Shown here piece by piece: positions 1 through 8,845 of a stretch of DNA of 64,000 nt; positions within the stretch are counted from its first letter, which is position 1, and the number at the start of each line of letters is the position of its first letter. The DNA lies in NCBI GenBank assembly GCA_963745775.1, contig CAVUYY010000015.1, forward strand, positions 145,729 through 209,728, in the 5' to 3' direction. The notes beneath the pieces are model-generated. The model was given only the letters and a program-made list of their open reading frames with translations. It was not told the DNA's origin and made no database searches. Made by a program: the position numbers and the translations under genes. Origin of the DNA: Gaiellasilicea sp963745775. GTDB taxonomy: Bacteria > Actinomycetota > Thermoleophilia > Gaiellales > Gaiellaceae.

Positions 1-171
1 GACGACCGAGAAGCGGTGAATCCCAGAGCAGATCGTGGTCTCTCAGTGACCGGTCCAGCGTGGGAGCTCTCGATCGGAGCACTCCATACTCGATGTAGCG
101 CGCGCCGCCCAACGGCCGCGGCCACTCCGCGAAACGAACTGTGGGGGCGCCTTCTCACGCTGGGTAACCGA

Positions 172-2841
172 TTACGGCGCCGCCATCACGTCAGAGCGTC
201 GAGGATCGGCGGCGGAAAGCGGCTGTCCGATCTCCGAACGAGGGCGTGTGCGGCCCGCCGCCTGGAGGGCGCGACGATATGCGGCGACGACCGTGGCTCC
301 GCTCGCCATCACCTCGCCCGTCGAGCGCATCTCGATCCCCCTGTCCGCGGCGCCCGCGAAGCGCTCGGCCGGGAAGATCGCCTCCTTGGCCCAGGCTCGC
401 TCGGGAACGGCGCGTTCCGGTAGGGCGAGCTCGTCGAGCGACGCTCCGAGGAGGAGCCGACACGCATGGTCGACGAGCGGCACGCCGGTCGCCTTCGCGA
501 CGAACGGCACCGTCCTCGAAGCACGCGGGTTCGCCTCGAGAACGTAGAGCCTGCCATCCTGCAACGCGAGCTGGAGGTTGAGGAGGCCGCGGGCGCCGAG
601 TCCCGCGGCGAGCCGGCTCGCAAGCGCGCGAATCTCCGCCTCGAGCGCGGGCGAGATCGAGGGTGCGGGGAGAACGCACGCCGAATCCCCGGAGTGGACG
701 CCCGCACGCTCGACGTGCTCCAGGATCGCCGCAACCCAGGCGTTGCTCCCGTCGCAGAGCACGTCGACATCGAACTCGAGCGCGCCCTCGTAGTAGCGGT
801 CGACGAGCGCGGGTCCGTCGAGGGTCAGCTCCCCCGGTCCGCGGGCGATCCGCATCCCGGTCCCGCCGATCACGTACGACGGGCGCACGAGCACCGGATA
901 GCCGAGTTCCGCCGCGGCAGCCCGCGCCTCCGCCGTCGTCGTCGCTGTCGCCCATTCGGGGGCCCGTAGGCCAAGCTCCCCGAGCAGCGCCGCGAAACGG
1001 CCGCGATCCTCCGCCGCCTCGATCGCCGGGAGCGGATCCCCGAGCAACCGCACTCCCTCCCGCGCGAGCCCCGCCGCGAGCCCGAGCGGCGTCTGGCCGC
1101 CGAGTGTCACGACGACTCCGAGCGGCCGCTCGAGCTCGACGACGTCGAGCACCCGCTCGAGCGTGACGGGCTCGAGATAGAGACGGTCGCACGTGTCGTA
1201 GTCCGTGGAGACGGTCTCCGGGTTCGAGTTGACGAGGACGACCTCGTACCCGAGCCGACGGAACGCCTGGGCGGCCCGCACGCAGCAGTAGTCGAACTCG
1301 ATCCCCTGGCCGATCCGGTTCGTGCCGGAGCCCAGAACGACGATCGCTCCCGCCTCCGTGATCTCGCCGTCGTCTCGCTCGTACGAGAGGTAGTAGTACG
1401 GCGTCTGAGCCTCGAACTCGCCTGCGCACGAGTCGACGGCGAGGCGCCCAGGCCGCCCCCTCCGGCCGCGCACCTCGAGCTCGCCGATCCCGAGCAGCCG
1501 AGCGATGCGGGCGTCCGGCAGGCCGAAGCGCTTGGCCTCAGCGACGTCGCCGCTCCTCGCGACCTCTCGCTCGGCGGCACGGATCGACTCCAACTCGGCT
1601 GCGAAGTAGGGATGGAGCCCCGGGATCACGGGCAGATCGTCGCCCGCCTCGACGCCCTCGAGCGCCTTCAACAGCGCCTCCGGGAAGGTCCTCCCGAGTC
1701 CCAGCGCCTCGCCGACGGCGCGCATCTCCGTGCCGAGTGTCGCGTCCGCGCCCGGAAACCGGTCGAAGTCGAACCGCGGCGCCTTGACGGCGACGTAGTC
1801 GAGCGCCGGTTCGAAGGCCGCGCTCGACGCGCCCGTGATGTCGTTCGGGAGCTCGTCGAGCGTGTAGCCCACGGCTAGCAGAGCGGCGAGCTTTGCGATC
1901 GGGAAGCCGGTGGCCTTCGAGGCCAGCGCCGAGGAGCGAGAGACGCGCGGATTCATCTCGATCAGCGCCAGCTCCCCGGTCTGCGGCTCGTAGGCGAACT
2001 GGACGTTGGCCCCGCCCGTGGCCACCCCGATCGCGCGAATGCACGCGAACGCGGCGTCGCGGAGGCGCTGGAGCTCGCCGTCCGGCAGCGTCTGCTGGGG
2101 CGCGACCGTCCACGAGTCGCCCGTGTGGACGCCGACGGGATCGAGGTTCTCGATCGAGCAGACGACGACGCAGTTGCCGGCCGCGTCGGCGACGAGCTCG
2201 AGCTCGAACTCCTGCCAGCCCTCCAGCGAGCGCTCGACGAGCACCTTGGCGATCGGGCTGGCGCGCAGACCGAGCTCCACCTGACGCCTGAGCTCGGTCG
2301 GCGTCCTGACGATCCCGCCGCCGCCGCCACCGAGGGTGAACGACGGACGAACGACGGCCGGAAGGCAGATCTCCGCGAGATCGACCGCCGAGGTGACGAT
2401 CAGGCTCCGCGGGACGGGCAGCCCTGCCGCCCGCATCGTCTCTCGGAAGAGCTGCCGGTCTTCCGCGCGCCTGATCGCGTCGAGGTCGGCGCCGATCAGC
2501 TCGACGCCGAACTCGGCGAGCACCCCTGCTTCGGAGAGCTCGACGGCGAGGTTCAGGGCCGTCTGCCCGCCGAGCGTGGGCAGCAGCGCGTCAGGCCGCT
2601 CGCGCGCCACGATCGCAGCCACGGCCGGCAGGTCGAGCGGCTCCAGGTAGGTCGCGTCCGCCCATTCCGGGTCGGTCATGATCGTGGCCGGATTGGAGTT
2701 GACGAGAACGACGCGATAGCCCTCCGCACGCAGGACGCGGCACGCCTGTACGCCCGCATAGTCGAACTCGCAGCCCTGGCCGATCCGAATCGGCCCCGAT
2801 CCGACGATCAGGATGCTGCGTAGGTCGGTGCGCTTCGGCAC
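172..2841 (-). CDS. carB: Carbamoyl-phosphate synthase large subunit, lacking the allosteric domain
   Basis: Makes carbamoyl phosphate from bicarbonate, ATP and the ammonia delivered by CarA, for arginine and pyrimidine synthesis. The GTG start gives the typical N-terminus VPKRTDLRSILIVGSGP. Two ATP-grasp synthetase halves are visible, each opening with a nucleotide-binding motif (GSGPIRIGQG near residue 12 and GSGTNRIGQG near residue 525). Between them lies a shortened linker ending in AVDSCAGEFEAQTPYYY. The protein is about 889 residues against about 1070 for the family. It stops just after the STGEVM motif that closes the second synthetase half, so the C-terminal MGS-like domain, which binds UMP and ornithine in E. 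coli, is absent. I saw no sign of that domain in any frame of the following 170 bases. The start overlaps the end of carA by 34 bases. Beside the arg operon, it may serve arginine synthesis mainly and escape UMP feedback; that is inference. Confidence 0.95.
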   Translation of the reverse strand: MPKRTDLRSILIVGSGPIRIGQGCEFDYAGVQACRVLRAEGYRVVLVNSNPATIMTDPEWADATYLEPLDLPAVAAIVARERPDALLPTLGGQTALNLAVELSEAGVLAEFGVELIGADLDAIRRAEDRQLFRETMRAAGLPVPRSLIVTSAVDLAEICLPAVVRPSFTLGGGGGGIVRTPTELRRQVELGLRASPIAKVLVERSLEGWQEFELELVADAAGNCVVVCSIENLDPVGVHTGDSWTVAPQQTLPDGELQRLRDAAFACIRAIGVATGGANVQFAYEPQTGELALIEMNPRVSRSSALASKATGFPIAKLAALLAVGYTLDELPNDITGASSAAFEPALDYVAVKAPRFDFDRFPGADATLGTEMRAVGEALGLGRTFPEALLKALEGVEAGDDLPVIPGLHPYFAAELESIRAAEREVARSGDVAEAKRFGLPDARIARLLGIGELEVRGRRGRPGRLAVDSCAGEFEAQTPYYYLSYERDDGEITEAGAIVVLGSGTNRIGQGIEFDYCCVRAAQAFRRLGYEVVLVNSNPETVSTDYDTCDRLYLEPVTLERVLDVVELERPLGVVVTLGGQTPLGLAAGLAREGVRLLGDPLPAIEAAEDRGRFAALLGELGLRAPEWATATTTAEARAAAAELGYPVLVRPSYVIGGTGMRIARGPGELTLDGPALVDRYYEGALEFDVDVLCDGSNAWVAAILEHVERAGVHSGDSACVLPAPSISPALEAEIRALASRLAAGLGARGLLNLQLALQDGRLYVLEANPRASRTVPFVAKATGVPLVDHACRLLLGASLDELALPERAVPERAWAKEAIFPAERFAGAADRGIEMRSTGEVMASGATVVAAYRRALQAAGRTRPRSEIGQPLSAADPRRSDVMAAP

Positions 2842-3884
2842 GCCGCTGCGATCTCGTCGAAGAAGGGCAGGGCGTCGTGCGGCCCCGGTGCGGCCTCGGG
2901 GTGGAACTGAAGCGTCGTGAAGTCGGCGCCGGCAAACCCCTCGACGGTGCCGTCGTTGAGGGAGAGGTGACTGACCTCGGCTGGGTCTCCGGCCGCGACG
3001 GCGAAGCCGTGGTTCTGCACCGTCACGAGCACGCGGCGCGAGCCCGTGACGCGAACCGGATGGTTGGCGCCTCGGTGGCCGAACGGGAGCTTGTAGGTCT
3101 CGAGTCCCAGCGCAAGTCCGACAAGCTGGTGCCCCAGGCAGATCCCGAAGACGGGGACGCGGCCGAGCAAGGCACGCACCGTCTCGATCGGACCGGTGAG
3201 CTGCGCCGGGTCCCCCGGCCCGTTGCCGACGAGGACGACGACCGGGTCGAGCTCGAGCACCTGCTCGACATCCCAGGTGCCGGGAACGACGACCGCCTCG
3301 ACGCCGGCCTCCACGAGCCGCCGGACGATCGAGCGCTTGCAGCCGTAGTCGAGGACGACGACCCGCGGTCCGGCCCCGACGCTGAACGGCTCCGCGACAC
3401 ACGCTTCGAGCGCGGGTGGCGGCGAGGCGAGTTCGGGATCGGCCTGCATCCGCGGCCAGTCGAGGTGCGGCTGGGAGAGCGCCCGGGCGCGCAGCTCCTC
3501 GGGCGATGCCTCCCCGAGAGCGCAACGCATGGCGCCGTCCACGCGCAGCCGCCGGACGAGCGCACGGGTGTCGACCTCCTCGAGCGCGATCACGCCTCGA
3601 GCGGCGAGCCAGCGCGACCATGCCGGGCGCGAGCGCCTCATCACGACCCCCTCCGTCCAGACCCGCTCGGATTCGAGGCGCGCCTCGTCCACCGGGTAGT
3701 TGCCTATGAGCGGAAAGGCGAACGCGAGCACCTGACGCGCATAGCTCGGGTCGGTCACCGCCTGCTCGTAGCCCGTGGCCGCGGTCGTGAAGCAGGCCTC
3801 CCCAGCAGCGATCCCGGCCGCGCCGACCGAGCGGCCGGAGAAGACGGTGCCGTCTTCGAGCACGAGGGAGGCCGCTCCTGCCAT
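2808..3884 (-). CDS. carA: Carbamoyl-phosphate synthase small (glutaminase) subunit
   Basis: Class I glutamine amidotransferase subunit that hydrolyses glutamine and passes ammonia to CarB. About 358 residues, normal for CarA. The N-terminal CarA domain (LVLEDGTVFSGRSVG) is followed by an amidotransferase domain with nucleophile Cys in GICLGHQ and the His/Glu pair in FHPEA near the C-terminus. I chose ATG at 3884 because TATTAT ends exactly six bases before it, as expected for a leaderless transcript. An in-frame GTG at 3899 would place the start upstream of that box. The gene diverges from argC over a 38-bp gap with TGCAT repeats, consistent with arginine control. Confidence 0.95.
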   Translation of the reverse strand: MAGAASLVLEDGTVFSGRSVGAAGIAAGEACFTTAATGYEQAVTDPSYARQVLAFAFPLIGNYPVDEARLESERVWTEGVVMRRSRPAWSRWLAARGVIALEEVDTRALVRRLRVDGAMRCALGEASPEELRARALSQPHLDWPRMQADPELASPPPALEACVAEPFSVGAGPRVVVLDYGCKRSIVRRLVEAGVEAVVVPGTWDVEQVLELDPVVVLVGNGPGDPAQLTGPIETVRALLGRVPVFGICLGHQLVGLALGLETYKLPFGHRGANHPVRVTGSRRVLVTVQNHGFAVAAGDPAEVSHLSLNDGTVEGFAGADFTTLQFHPEAAPGPHDALPFFDEIAAACRSAPTYAAS

Positions 3885-3923
3885 GTTTGCATAATACACA
3901 TGTTGTCTGCATACTAGGCTAGG
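3884..3923. promoter_or_regulatory. Divergent carA/argC promoter with putative ArgR sites
   Basis: Plus strand: TTGCAT at 3887-3892, a 17-bp spacer, CATACT at 3910-3915, then seven bases to the GTG of argC. Minus strand: TATTAT (3896-3891), then six bases to the ATG of carA. Both transcripts would be leaderless. TGCATA occurs at 3888-3893 and again exactly 20 bp on at 3908-3913, covering both promoters. TGCAT also forms a palindrome at the argR start, which suggests it is the ArgR half-site here. The promoter elements are seen; the repressor assignment is inferred. Confidence 0.6.
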
Positions 3924-4918
3924 TGTCGATCACCACCACGATCCTCGGCGCCTCCGGGTACTCCGGGCAGGAGACTCTCGACCGGGTTCTCTCGCACCCC
4001 GATCTCGCTCTCGTCGCGCTCGGGTCGGACTCGCTCGCGGGGCGGCCGGCAAGCACGCTCGATCCGCGGCTCGGCTCGGCCGCCCCCGGCTTCGTCTCGA
4101 ACGCAGAGGCCGTCGAAACCGGCGCGGAGCTCGTGTTCTCGTGCCTCGACCACGAGCGGTCGGCAGCGCTTACCGGAGCTCTAGGCACGATCGTCGTCGA
4201 TCTCTCGGGTGCACACCGGCTCCGAGACGCGTCGCTCTATCCCGGGTGGTACGGCTTTGAGCACCCCGCCCCGGAGACGTTGCGTGACTGGAGCTACGCC
4301 CTCCCGGAGCTCTTCCCGCCGGCCGGCTCGCTGATCGCAAATCCCGGCTGCTATGCGACAGCCGTCCTCCTCGCGCTCGAGCCTCTCGCCGAGGCGATCG
4401 ATCCCGAGTGGGTCGTCGTCGACGCGAAGTCGGGGGTGTCCGGCGCAGGCCGGACACCGAAGGCGAGCTCGCACGCCGGCCACGTGCTCGAGAACGTCTC
4501 GCCGTACAAGGTCGGTGCGCACCAGCACGCGCCCGAGCTCGAGCAGGCGCTCGGCTACCCGGTCTGCCTGGTTCCGCACCTCCTCCCCGTGCGTCGTGGA
4601 TTGATCGCGACCTGCTACCTGCGATCGCGCGGGGGCGCGGACCCGGCCGCGATTCGAACCGCGCTCGAGGCCGCCTACGAGGCAGCTCCTGCCGTGACCG
4701 TGCTGGCGGAGGACGTCGTCCCGGAGCTTTCGCGCGTCCAGGGCACCGACGGCGCCGAGATCGGCGTCTACGGCGATCGCGCGACCGGAACCGCGATTGT
4801 GATCTGCGCAATCGACAATCTCGGCAAGGGCGCGGCCGGCCAGGCCGTCCAGAATGCGAACCTCGCGCTCGGCCTCCAGGAAACCGCGGGCCTGCGGCTC
4901 TCGGGGCTGCTCGTTTGA
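3923..4918 (+). CDS. argC: N-acetyl-gamma-glutamyl-phosphate reductase
   Basis: Third step of arginine synthesis: NADPH-dependent reduction of N-acetylglutamyl phosphate to the semialdehyde. 331 residues, full length. The N-terminal Rossmann motif is GASGYSGQE (about residues 8-16), and the catalytic Cys143 sits in NPGCYAT. The motif HAGHVLENVSPYKVGAHQHAPE also matches the family. The GTG start is preceded seven bases upstream by a -10-like CATACT and no convincing Shine-Dalgarno sequence, so translation is probably leaderless. First gene of a tightly packed arg operon; its stop TGA is directly followed by the argJ start. Confidence 0.95.
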   Translation: MSITTTILGASGYSGQETLDRVLSHPDLALVALGSDSLAGRPASTLDPRLGSAAPGFVSNAEAVETGAELVFSCLDHERSAALTGALGTIVVDLSGAHRLRDASLYPGWYGFEHPAPETLRDWSYALPELFPPAGSLIANPGCYATAVLLALEPLAEAIDPEWVVVDAKSGVSGAGRTPKASSHAGHVLENVSPYKVGAHQHAPELEQALGYPVCLVPHLLPVRRGLIATCYLRSRGGADPAAIRTALEAAYEAAPAVTVLAEDVVPELSRVQGTDGAEIGVYGDRATGTAIVICAIDNLGKGAAGQAVQNANLALGLQETAGLRLSGLLV

Positions 4919-4920
4919 GC

Positions 4921-6078
4921 GTGACCGCACCGAAGCAGTTCGTCGCAGCCGGCGTCCACGCGGGGATCCGAAGGAACACGAAGGACCTCGCGCTCATCCG
5001 CTCGACCGCGCCGGCCGTCGGCGCCGCGCTGTTCACGATCAACCAGGTTCAGGCCGCGCCGGTCGTGATCTCCAAGGCGCATCTCGAGGTCGCGCAGCCG
5101 CAGGCGATCGTGGTCAACTCAGGCGTTGCGAACGCGGCGACCGGCGTGCGGGGGGAGCTCGACGCGCTTGCCACCGCTGCCGAGGCGGGCAGGCTCCTCG
5201 ACCTCGTGGCCGAGGAGGTGCTCGTCCTCTCGACAGGCGTGATCGGAGTGCTCCTCCCGTTGGAGAAGGTGCTCGGCGGCCTTCGCTCGGCCGCCCCCGC
5301 CCTGTCCGCCGAAGGCGGCGCCGACGCGGCGCAGGCGATCCTGACCACGGACACGCGGACGAAGGAGGCGGCCATATCGCTCGACGGATTCACCGTCGGC
5401 GGGATGGCGAAAGGGTCCGGAATGATCCATCCACAACTCGCGACGATGCTCGCCGTGATCACGACGGACTACCCGCTCGAGGAGAACGAGCCGCTCGAGC
5501 TGCTCCGCCCCGCCGTGGAGTCGAGCTTCAACTCGATCACGGTCGACGGCGAGTGCTCGACGAACGACGCCGTCTGCCTGCTCGCGAACGGTGCCGCGGG
5601 GATCGAGCGCACGGCTGCGAGCGACACCGCCTTCACGCTCGCTCTCTCGCAGGTCTGCCGGGAGCTCTCGAAGCAGATCGTGGCGGACGGGGAAGGCGCG
5701 ACCGTCCTCGCCGAGATCGAGGTCTCCGGCGCTGTCGACGACCGCCAGGCGCGCGCGATCGCGGCCCGGATCGCCACCTCGCCGCTCGTCAAGACGGCGC
5801 TCTTCGGGCACGACGCGAACTGGGGACGCGTCCTTTCGGCCGCCGGTTCGGCTCCGTACGGCGAAGGCTTTGCCAGCGTCGATCCGGCGCTCGTCTCGCT
5901 CTCGTACAACGGCACACCGGTGCTCCAGCGGGGATCGCCGCAGGGCGTCGAGCCGGACGTCACGGACGACGCTTGCCGGATCGAGCTCGACCTCGGGCTC
6001 GGCAGCGGCAGCGCGAGCTATCTGACGAGCGACCTCTCCTACGACTACGTGCGGATCAACGCGGACTACCGAACGTGA
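4921..6078 (+). CDS. argJ: Bifunctional ornithine acetyltransferase / N-acetylglutamate synthase
   Basis: Recycles the acetyl group from N-acetylornithine to glutamate, and in bifunctional forms also uses acetyl-CoA. About 385 residues. The self-cleaving Ntn-type site is visible as KGSGMIHPQLATML, where the Thr of ATML becomes the N-terminal nucleophile of the beta chain (about residue 180). The start is GTG 4921; a TTG at 4915, overlapping the argC stop, is the alternative. The presence of argJ, with no argA or argE in the window, indicates the cyclic acetyl pathway. The end overlaps argB by four bases (GTGA). Confidence 0.95.
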   Translation: MTAPKQFVAAGVHAGIRRNTKDLALIRSTAPAVGAALFTINQVQAAPVVISKAHLEVAQPQAIVVNSGVANAATGVRGELDALATAAEAGRLLDLVAEEVLVLSTGVIGVLLPLEKVLGGLRSAAPALSAEGGADAAQAILTTDTRTKEAAISLDGFTVGGMAKGSGMIHPQLATMLAVITTDYPLEENEPLELLRPAVESSFNSITVDGECSTNDAVCLLANGAAGIERTAASDTAFTLALSQVCRELSKQIVADGEGATVLAEIEVSGAVDDRQARAIAARIATSPLVKTALFGHDANWGRVLSAAGSAPYGEGFASVDPALVSLSYNGTPVLQRGSPQGVEPDVTDDACRIELDLGLGSGSASYLTSDLSYDYVRINADYRT

Positions 6079-6758
6079 GCATCGTCGTCGTCAAGGTCGG
6101 GGGGGCCGTTGCGGGAGACTCCGCGGCTCAGGTGCTCGCGCTGACGGAGCGGCACCACGTCTGCGTCGTCCACGGAGCAGGGCCGCAGATCTCGGCGGAG
6201 ATGACCCGGCTCGGGATTCCCGTCCACTTTGTCCACGGGCGCCGGGTCACGAGCGCCGAAGGGCTCGAAGCGGTGCGTCGCTGCCTGGCCGCGGTGAACG
6301 CCGATCTCTGCGAAGCGCTCGGCGAGCTCGCCGTCCCGCTCTTCGGCGACGAGATCGGCCTGACGGCCACTCGAGTGCCGGAGCTCGGGCTCGTCGGCGA
6401 GGCCCTGCCGAGCAGGCCGCCCGCAGTTGCGGCCGCCCTCGCGGTCGGACGCGTCCCGGTCGTCGCCCCGCTCGGCAGCGCGGTCGGAGGGCGCGGCGAC
6501 CCGCTGAACCTGAACGCAGACGACGCAGCGTCCGCCCTCGCCCTCGGGCTCGGCGCGGAGCGGCTCCACTTTCTCAGCGACATGCCGGGCCTGCTGCTCG
6601 GCGGCAGGGTCGCCAAGTCGATCGAGGCGGCCGAGGCCGAGCGGCTGCTCGACACGGGTGTGCTCGTCGGTGGGATCGTCCCGAAGCTCCGCGCCGCGAT
6701 CGACGCGGCGCGTGGCGGGGTCGAGGCCGAGGTCGGCAGGACTGCGGTGCTCGTGTGA
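6075..6758 (+). CDS. argB: Acetylglutamate kinase, short form
   Basis: Phosphorylates N-acetylglutamate, the usual control step of the pathway. An amino-acid kinase fold is seen: KVGGAV at the N-terminus for the phosphates, HGAGPQIS, the substrate loop VHGRRVT, and NLNADDAASALA before a nucleotide-binding LSDMPGLL. Only about 227 residues, against 260-300 for most ArgB. It has no N-terminal extension of the kind that allows the arginine-sensitive hexamer, so it may be feedback-insensitive (inference). Start GTG 6075 overlaps the argJ stop; the end overlaps argD by GTGA. Confidence 0.9.
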   Translation: MSIVVVKVGGAVAGDSAAQVLALTERHHVCVVHGAGPQISAEMTRLGIPVHFVHGRRVTSAEGLEAVRRCLAAVNADLCEALGELAVPLFGDEIGLTATRVPELGLVGEALPSRPPAVAAALAVGRVPVVAPLGSAVGGRGDPLNLNADDAASALALGLGAERLHFLSDMPGLLLGGRVAKSIEAAEAERLLDTGVLVGGIVPKLRAAIDAARGGVEAEVGRTAVLV

Positions 6759-7906
6759 GCACGCTCGCATTCCCCGCCCTCCTGCCGACCTATGCGCGCG
6801 CGGACGTCACGTTCGTCTCCGGCGAGGGCTGCTGGCTCACGGACACAGCCGGCAAGCGCTACCTCGACCTGCTCGGCGGGATCGCCGTCGTCTCGCTCGG
6901 ACACCGCCATCCGGCGCCACTCGCCGCTGCGCACGGCCAGCTCGACGCGCTCTGGCACGTGTCGAACCTCTACGGCTCCGAGCCGATGGCCACGCTCGCG
7001 GCACTCCTCTCGGAGCGCTGTGTCGCATCTGGGTGGGGTGGCTCCCGCGCGTTCTTCTGCAACTCCGGCGCCGAGGCCGTCGAGGCTGCGCTCAAGTGGG
7101 CACGCAAAGCGACCGGAAGACCGGAAGTGGTCGCGCTCGAGAACTCGTTCCACGGCCGGACCCACGGCGCGCTCGCGGTCACCGGACAGCCGGCGAAACG
7201 CGCCGCCTGGGAGCCTCTCGCTCCTGTCGCACGCTTCGCCATCCTCAACGACGTCCCCTCGCTCGAAGAACTCGTAGGCCCGCAGACGGCCGCAATCCTG
7301 ATCGAGCCCGTTCAAGGCGAAGGCGGGATCCACCCCGCCGACGAGGCGTTCCTCACCGCGGCCCGCGTCCTCGCGGACGAGCACGGCGCCCTCCTCCTCT
7401 ACGACGAGGTGCAGAGCGGCATCGGCCGGACGGGAACGTTCTTCGCCTGGGAGGAGAGCGGCGTCGCGCCCGACGCACTCACCCTCGCGAAGGGGCTCGC
7501 GAACGGGCTCCCGATCGGCGCGCTCCTCGTCTCCGACCGCGCCCCCGAGGGTCTCGTCGCAGGCGATCACGGCAGCACGTTCGGTGGCAACCCCGTGGCC
7601 TGTGCGGCTGCGTGCGCGGTGGTGGAGGCGATCGACGCCGAACTGCTCGCGGATGTCGTGACGAAGGGAGTCGCGCTCGGCGCCGGCCTGGCGGAGTTAC
7701 CGGGCGTGGAGCTCGTGCGCGGCCGCGGCCTGATGCTCGGCGCCGAGCTCGACCGGCCGGCCGGACCGGTTTCAGCCTTGGCGCTCGAGGCGGGTCTGCT
7801 CGTCGGCACCGCCGGCGACCATGTCCTCCGCCTCGTGCCGCCGCTCACGATCACCGCAGAAGAACTCGAGCACGGCCTCTCGCTTCTCCGGGAGATCCTC
7901 GGATGA
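6755..7906 (+). CDS. argD: Acetylornithine aminotransferase
   Basis: PLP-dependent class III aminotransferase that converts N-acetylglutamate semialdehyde to N-acetylornithine. 383 residues. Family motifs are visible: the pyridoxal phosphate-binding stretch FCNSGAEAVEAALKWARK (about residues 98-115), DEVQSGIGRTG, and the Schiff-base lysine in LTLAKGLANGLPIG. The GTG start overlaps the argB stop and the 3' end overlaps the argF ATG (ATGA), so translation is probably coupled. Confidence 0.95.
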   Translation: MSTLAFPALLPTYARADVTFVSGEGCWLTDTAGKRYLDLLGGIAVVSLGHRHPAPLAAAHGQLDALWHVSNLYGSEPMATLAALLSERCVASGWGGSRAFFCNSGAEAVEAALKWARKATGRPEVVALENSFHGRTHGALAVTGQPAKRAAWEPLAPVARFAILNDVPSLEELVGPQTAAILIEPVQGEGGIHPADEAFLTAARVLADEHGALLLYDEVQSGIGRTGTFFAWEESGVAPDALTLAKGLANGLPIGALLVSDRAPEGLVAGDHGSTFGGNPVACAAACAVVEAIDAELLADVVTKGVALGAGLAELPGVELVRGRGLMLGAELDRPAGPVSALALEAGLLVGTAGDHVLRLVPPLTITAEELEHGLSLLREILG

Positions 7907-8803
7907 GGCTGCCCGACGTGCTCTCCGTGGATCTTCGCGGCCGCTCGATCCTGCGGACGACCGATCTCGTGGCAGCCGAGCTCGAGGCGATCCTCGCGCT
8001 CACGGACGAGCTGAAGGCGAGACCGCGCGCTGTCCCCAGGCCGCTCGAGGGGACGACGCTCGGGCTTCTCTTCCGCAAGCACTCGACCCGGACGCGCGTC
8101 TCGCTCGCCGCGGCCGCCGCCCAGCTCGGGGTGACCGCGATCGACCTTCCGGGCGACCAGCTCCAGCTTGCCCGCGGCGAGTCGATGAACGACACCGCCC
8201 GCGTGCTCTCCGGCTACCTCGACGCGATCGCGATCCGGACCTTCGCGCACGCCGAGGTGGAGGCGTTCGCCGAGATCGCGAGCATCCCGGTGCTGAACGC
8301 GCTCACCGACGAGGCCCACCCGCTCCAGGCGATAGCGGACGTCCAGACGATCCGGGAGCGACTCGGAGGGATCGAAGGCGTCACGGTGGCCTGGGTCGGC
8401 GACGGCAACAACGTGTGCGTCTCGCTCGCCGAGGCATGCGAGCTGCTCGGCGCGAACTTCGTCTGCGCGTCGCCGGAGGGCTATGAGCCGCCGGGTCTCG
8501 AGGTCGGTGCGCGACCCGCGCGACGCGGTCGCCGGTGCGGACGTGGTCGTCACCGACGTGTGGGCGAGCATGGGGCAGGAGGCCGAGCGCCGGGAGCGGC
8601 TGCGCGCCTTCGCAGGCTACTGCGTCGACGCCGACCTGCTCGAGCTCGCCGATCGAGATGCGATCGCTCTCCACTGCCTTCCCGCCCATCCGGGCGAGGA
8701 GATCGCGGCGGAGGTGCTCTACGGGCCGCGGAGCGCTGCCTGGGACGCGGCGGAGAACCGGCTGCACACCGCGAAAGCCCTCCTCCAGCTCACCCTTTCA
8801 TAG
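7903..8803 (+). CDS. argF: Ornithine carbamoyltransferase, interrupted by a frameshift
   Basis: Joins ornithine and carbamoyl phosphate into citrulline. The first frame (from ATG 7903) carries the carbamoyl phosphate motif KHSTRTR and EAHPLQAIAD up to GYEPPGLE. At about 8505 the reading must skip one base to continue with RDPRDAVAGADVV, the ornithine loop VWASMGQE and HCLPAH, ending at 8803. Removing one G in gtcggtg gives an uninterrupted 299-residue protein. Compared from memory with actinobacterial ArgF, roughly 15-20 residues are also missing exactly at the junction, so a small deletion may accompany the shift. It is the only OTC in the cluster; a sequencing error or a real lesion are both possible. 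Confidence 0.88.
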
Positions 8804-8819
8804 CGTCGACCATGCTCAG

Positions 8820-8845
8820 TATGCTACGGTGATGCATAAGATGCA
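8820..8845 (+). promoter_or_regulatory. argR promoter with TGCAT-N3-ATGCA operator
   Basis: TATGCT (8820-8825) lies six bases before ATG 8832, the same geometry as carA. A perfect palindrome, TGCAT-AAG-ATGCA (8833-8845), overlaps the start codon and would let ArgR shut off its own gene. The -10 box and the palindrome are seen; the regulation is inferred. Confidence 0.55.

Noticed and set aside
16..423. Plus-strand frame at the left edge
   Set aside because: Opposite the carB 3' end; no protein-like features.
2842..3912. Upstream extension of the carB frame through carA to 3912
   Set aside because: It is only an absence of stops opposite a GC-rich gene; the real CarB N-terminus starts at GTG 2841 and CarA occupies this stretch in another frame.
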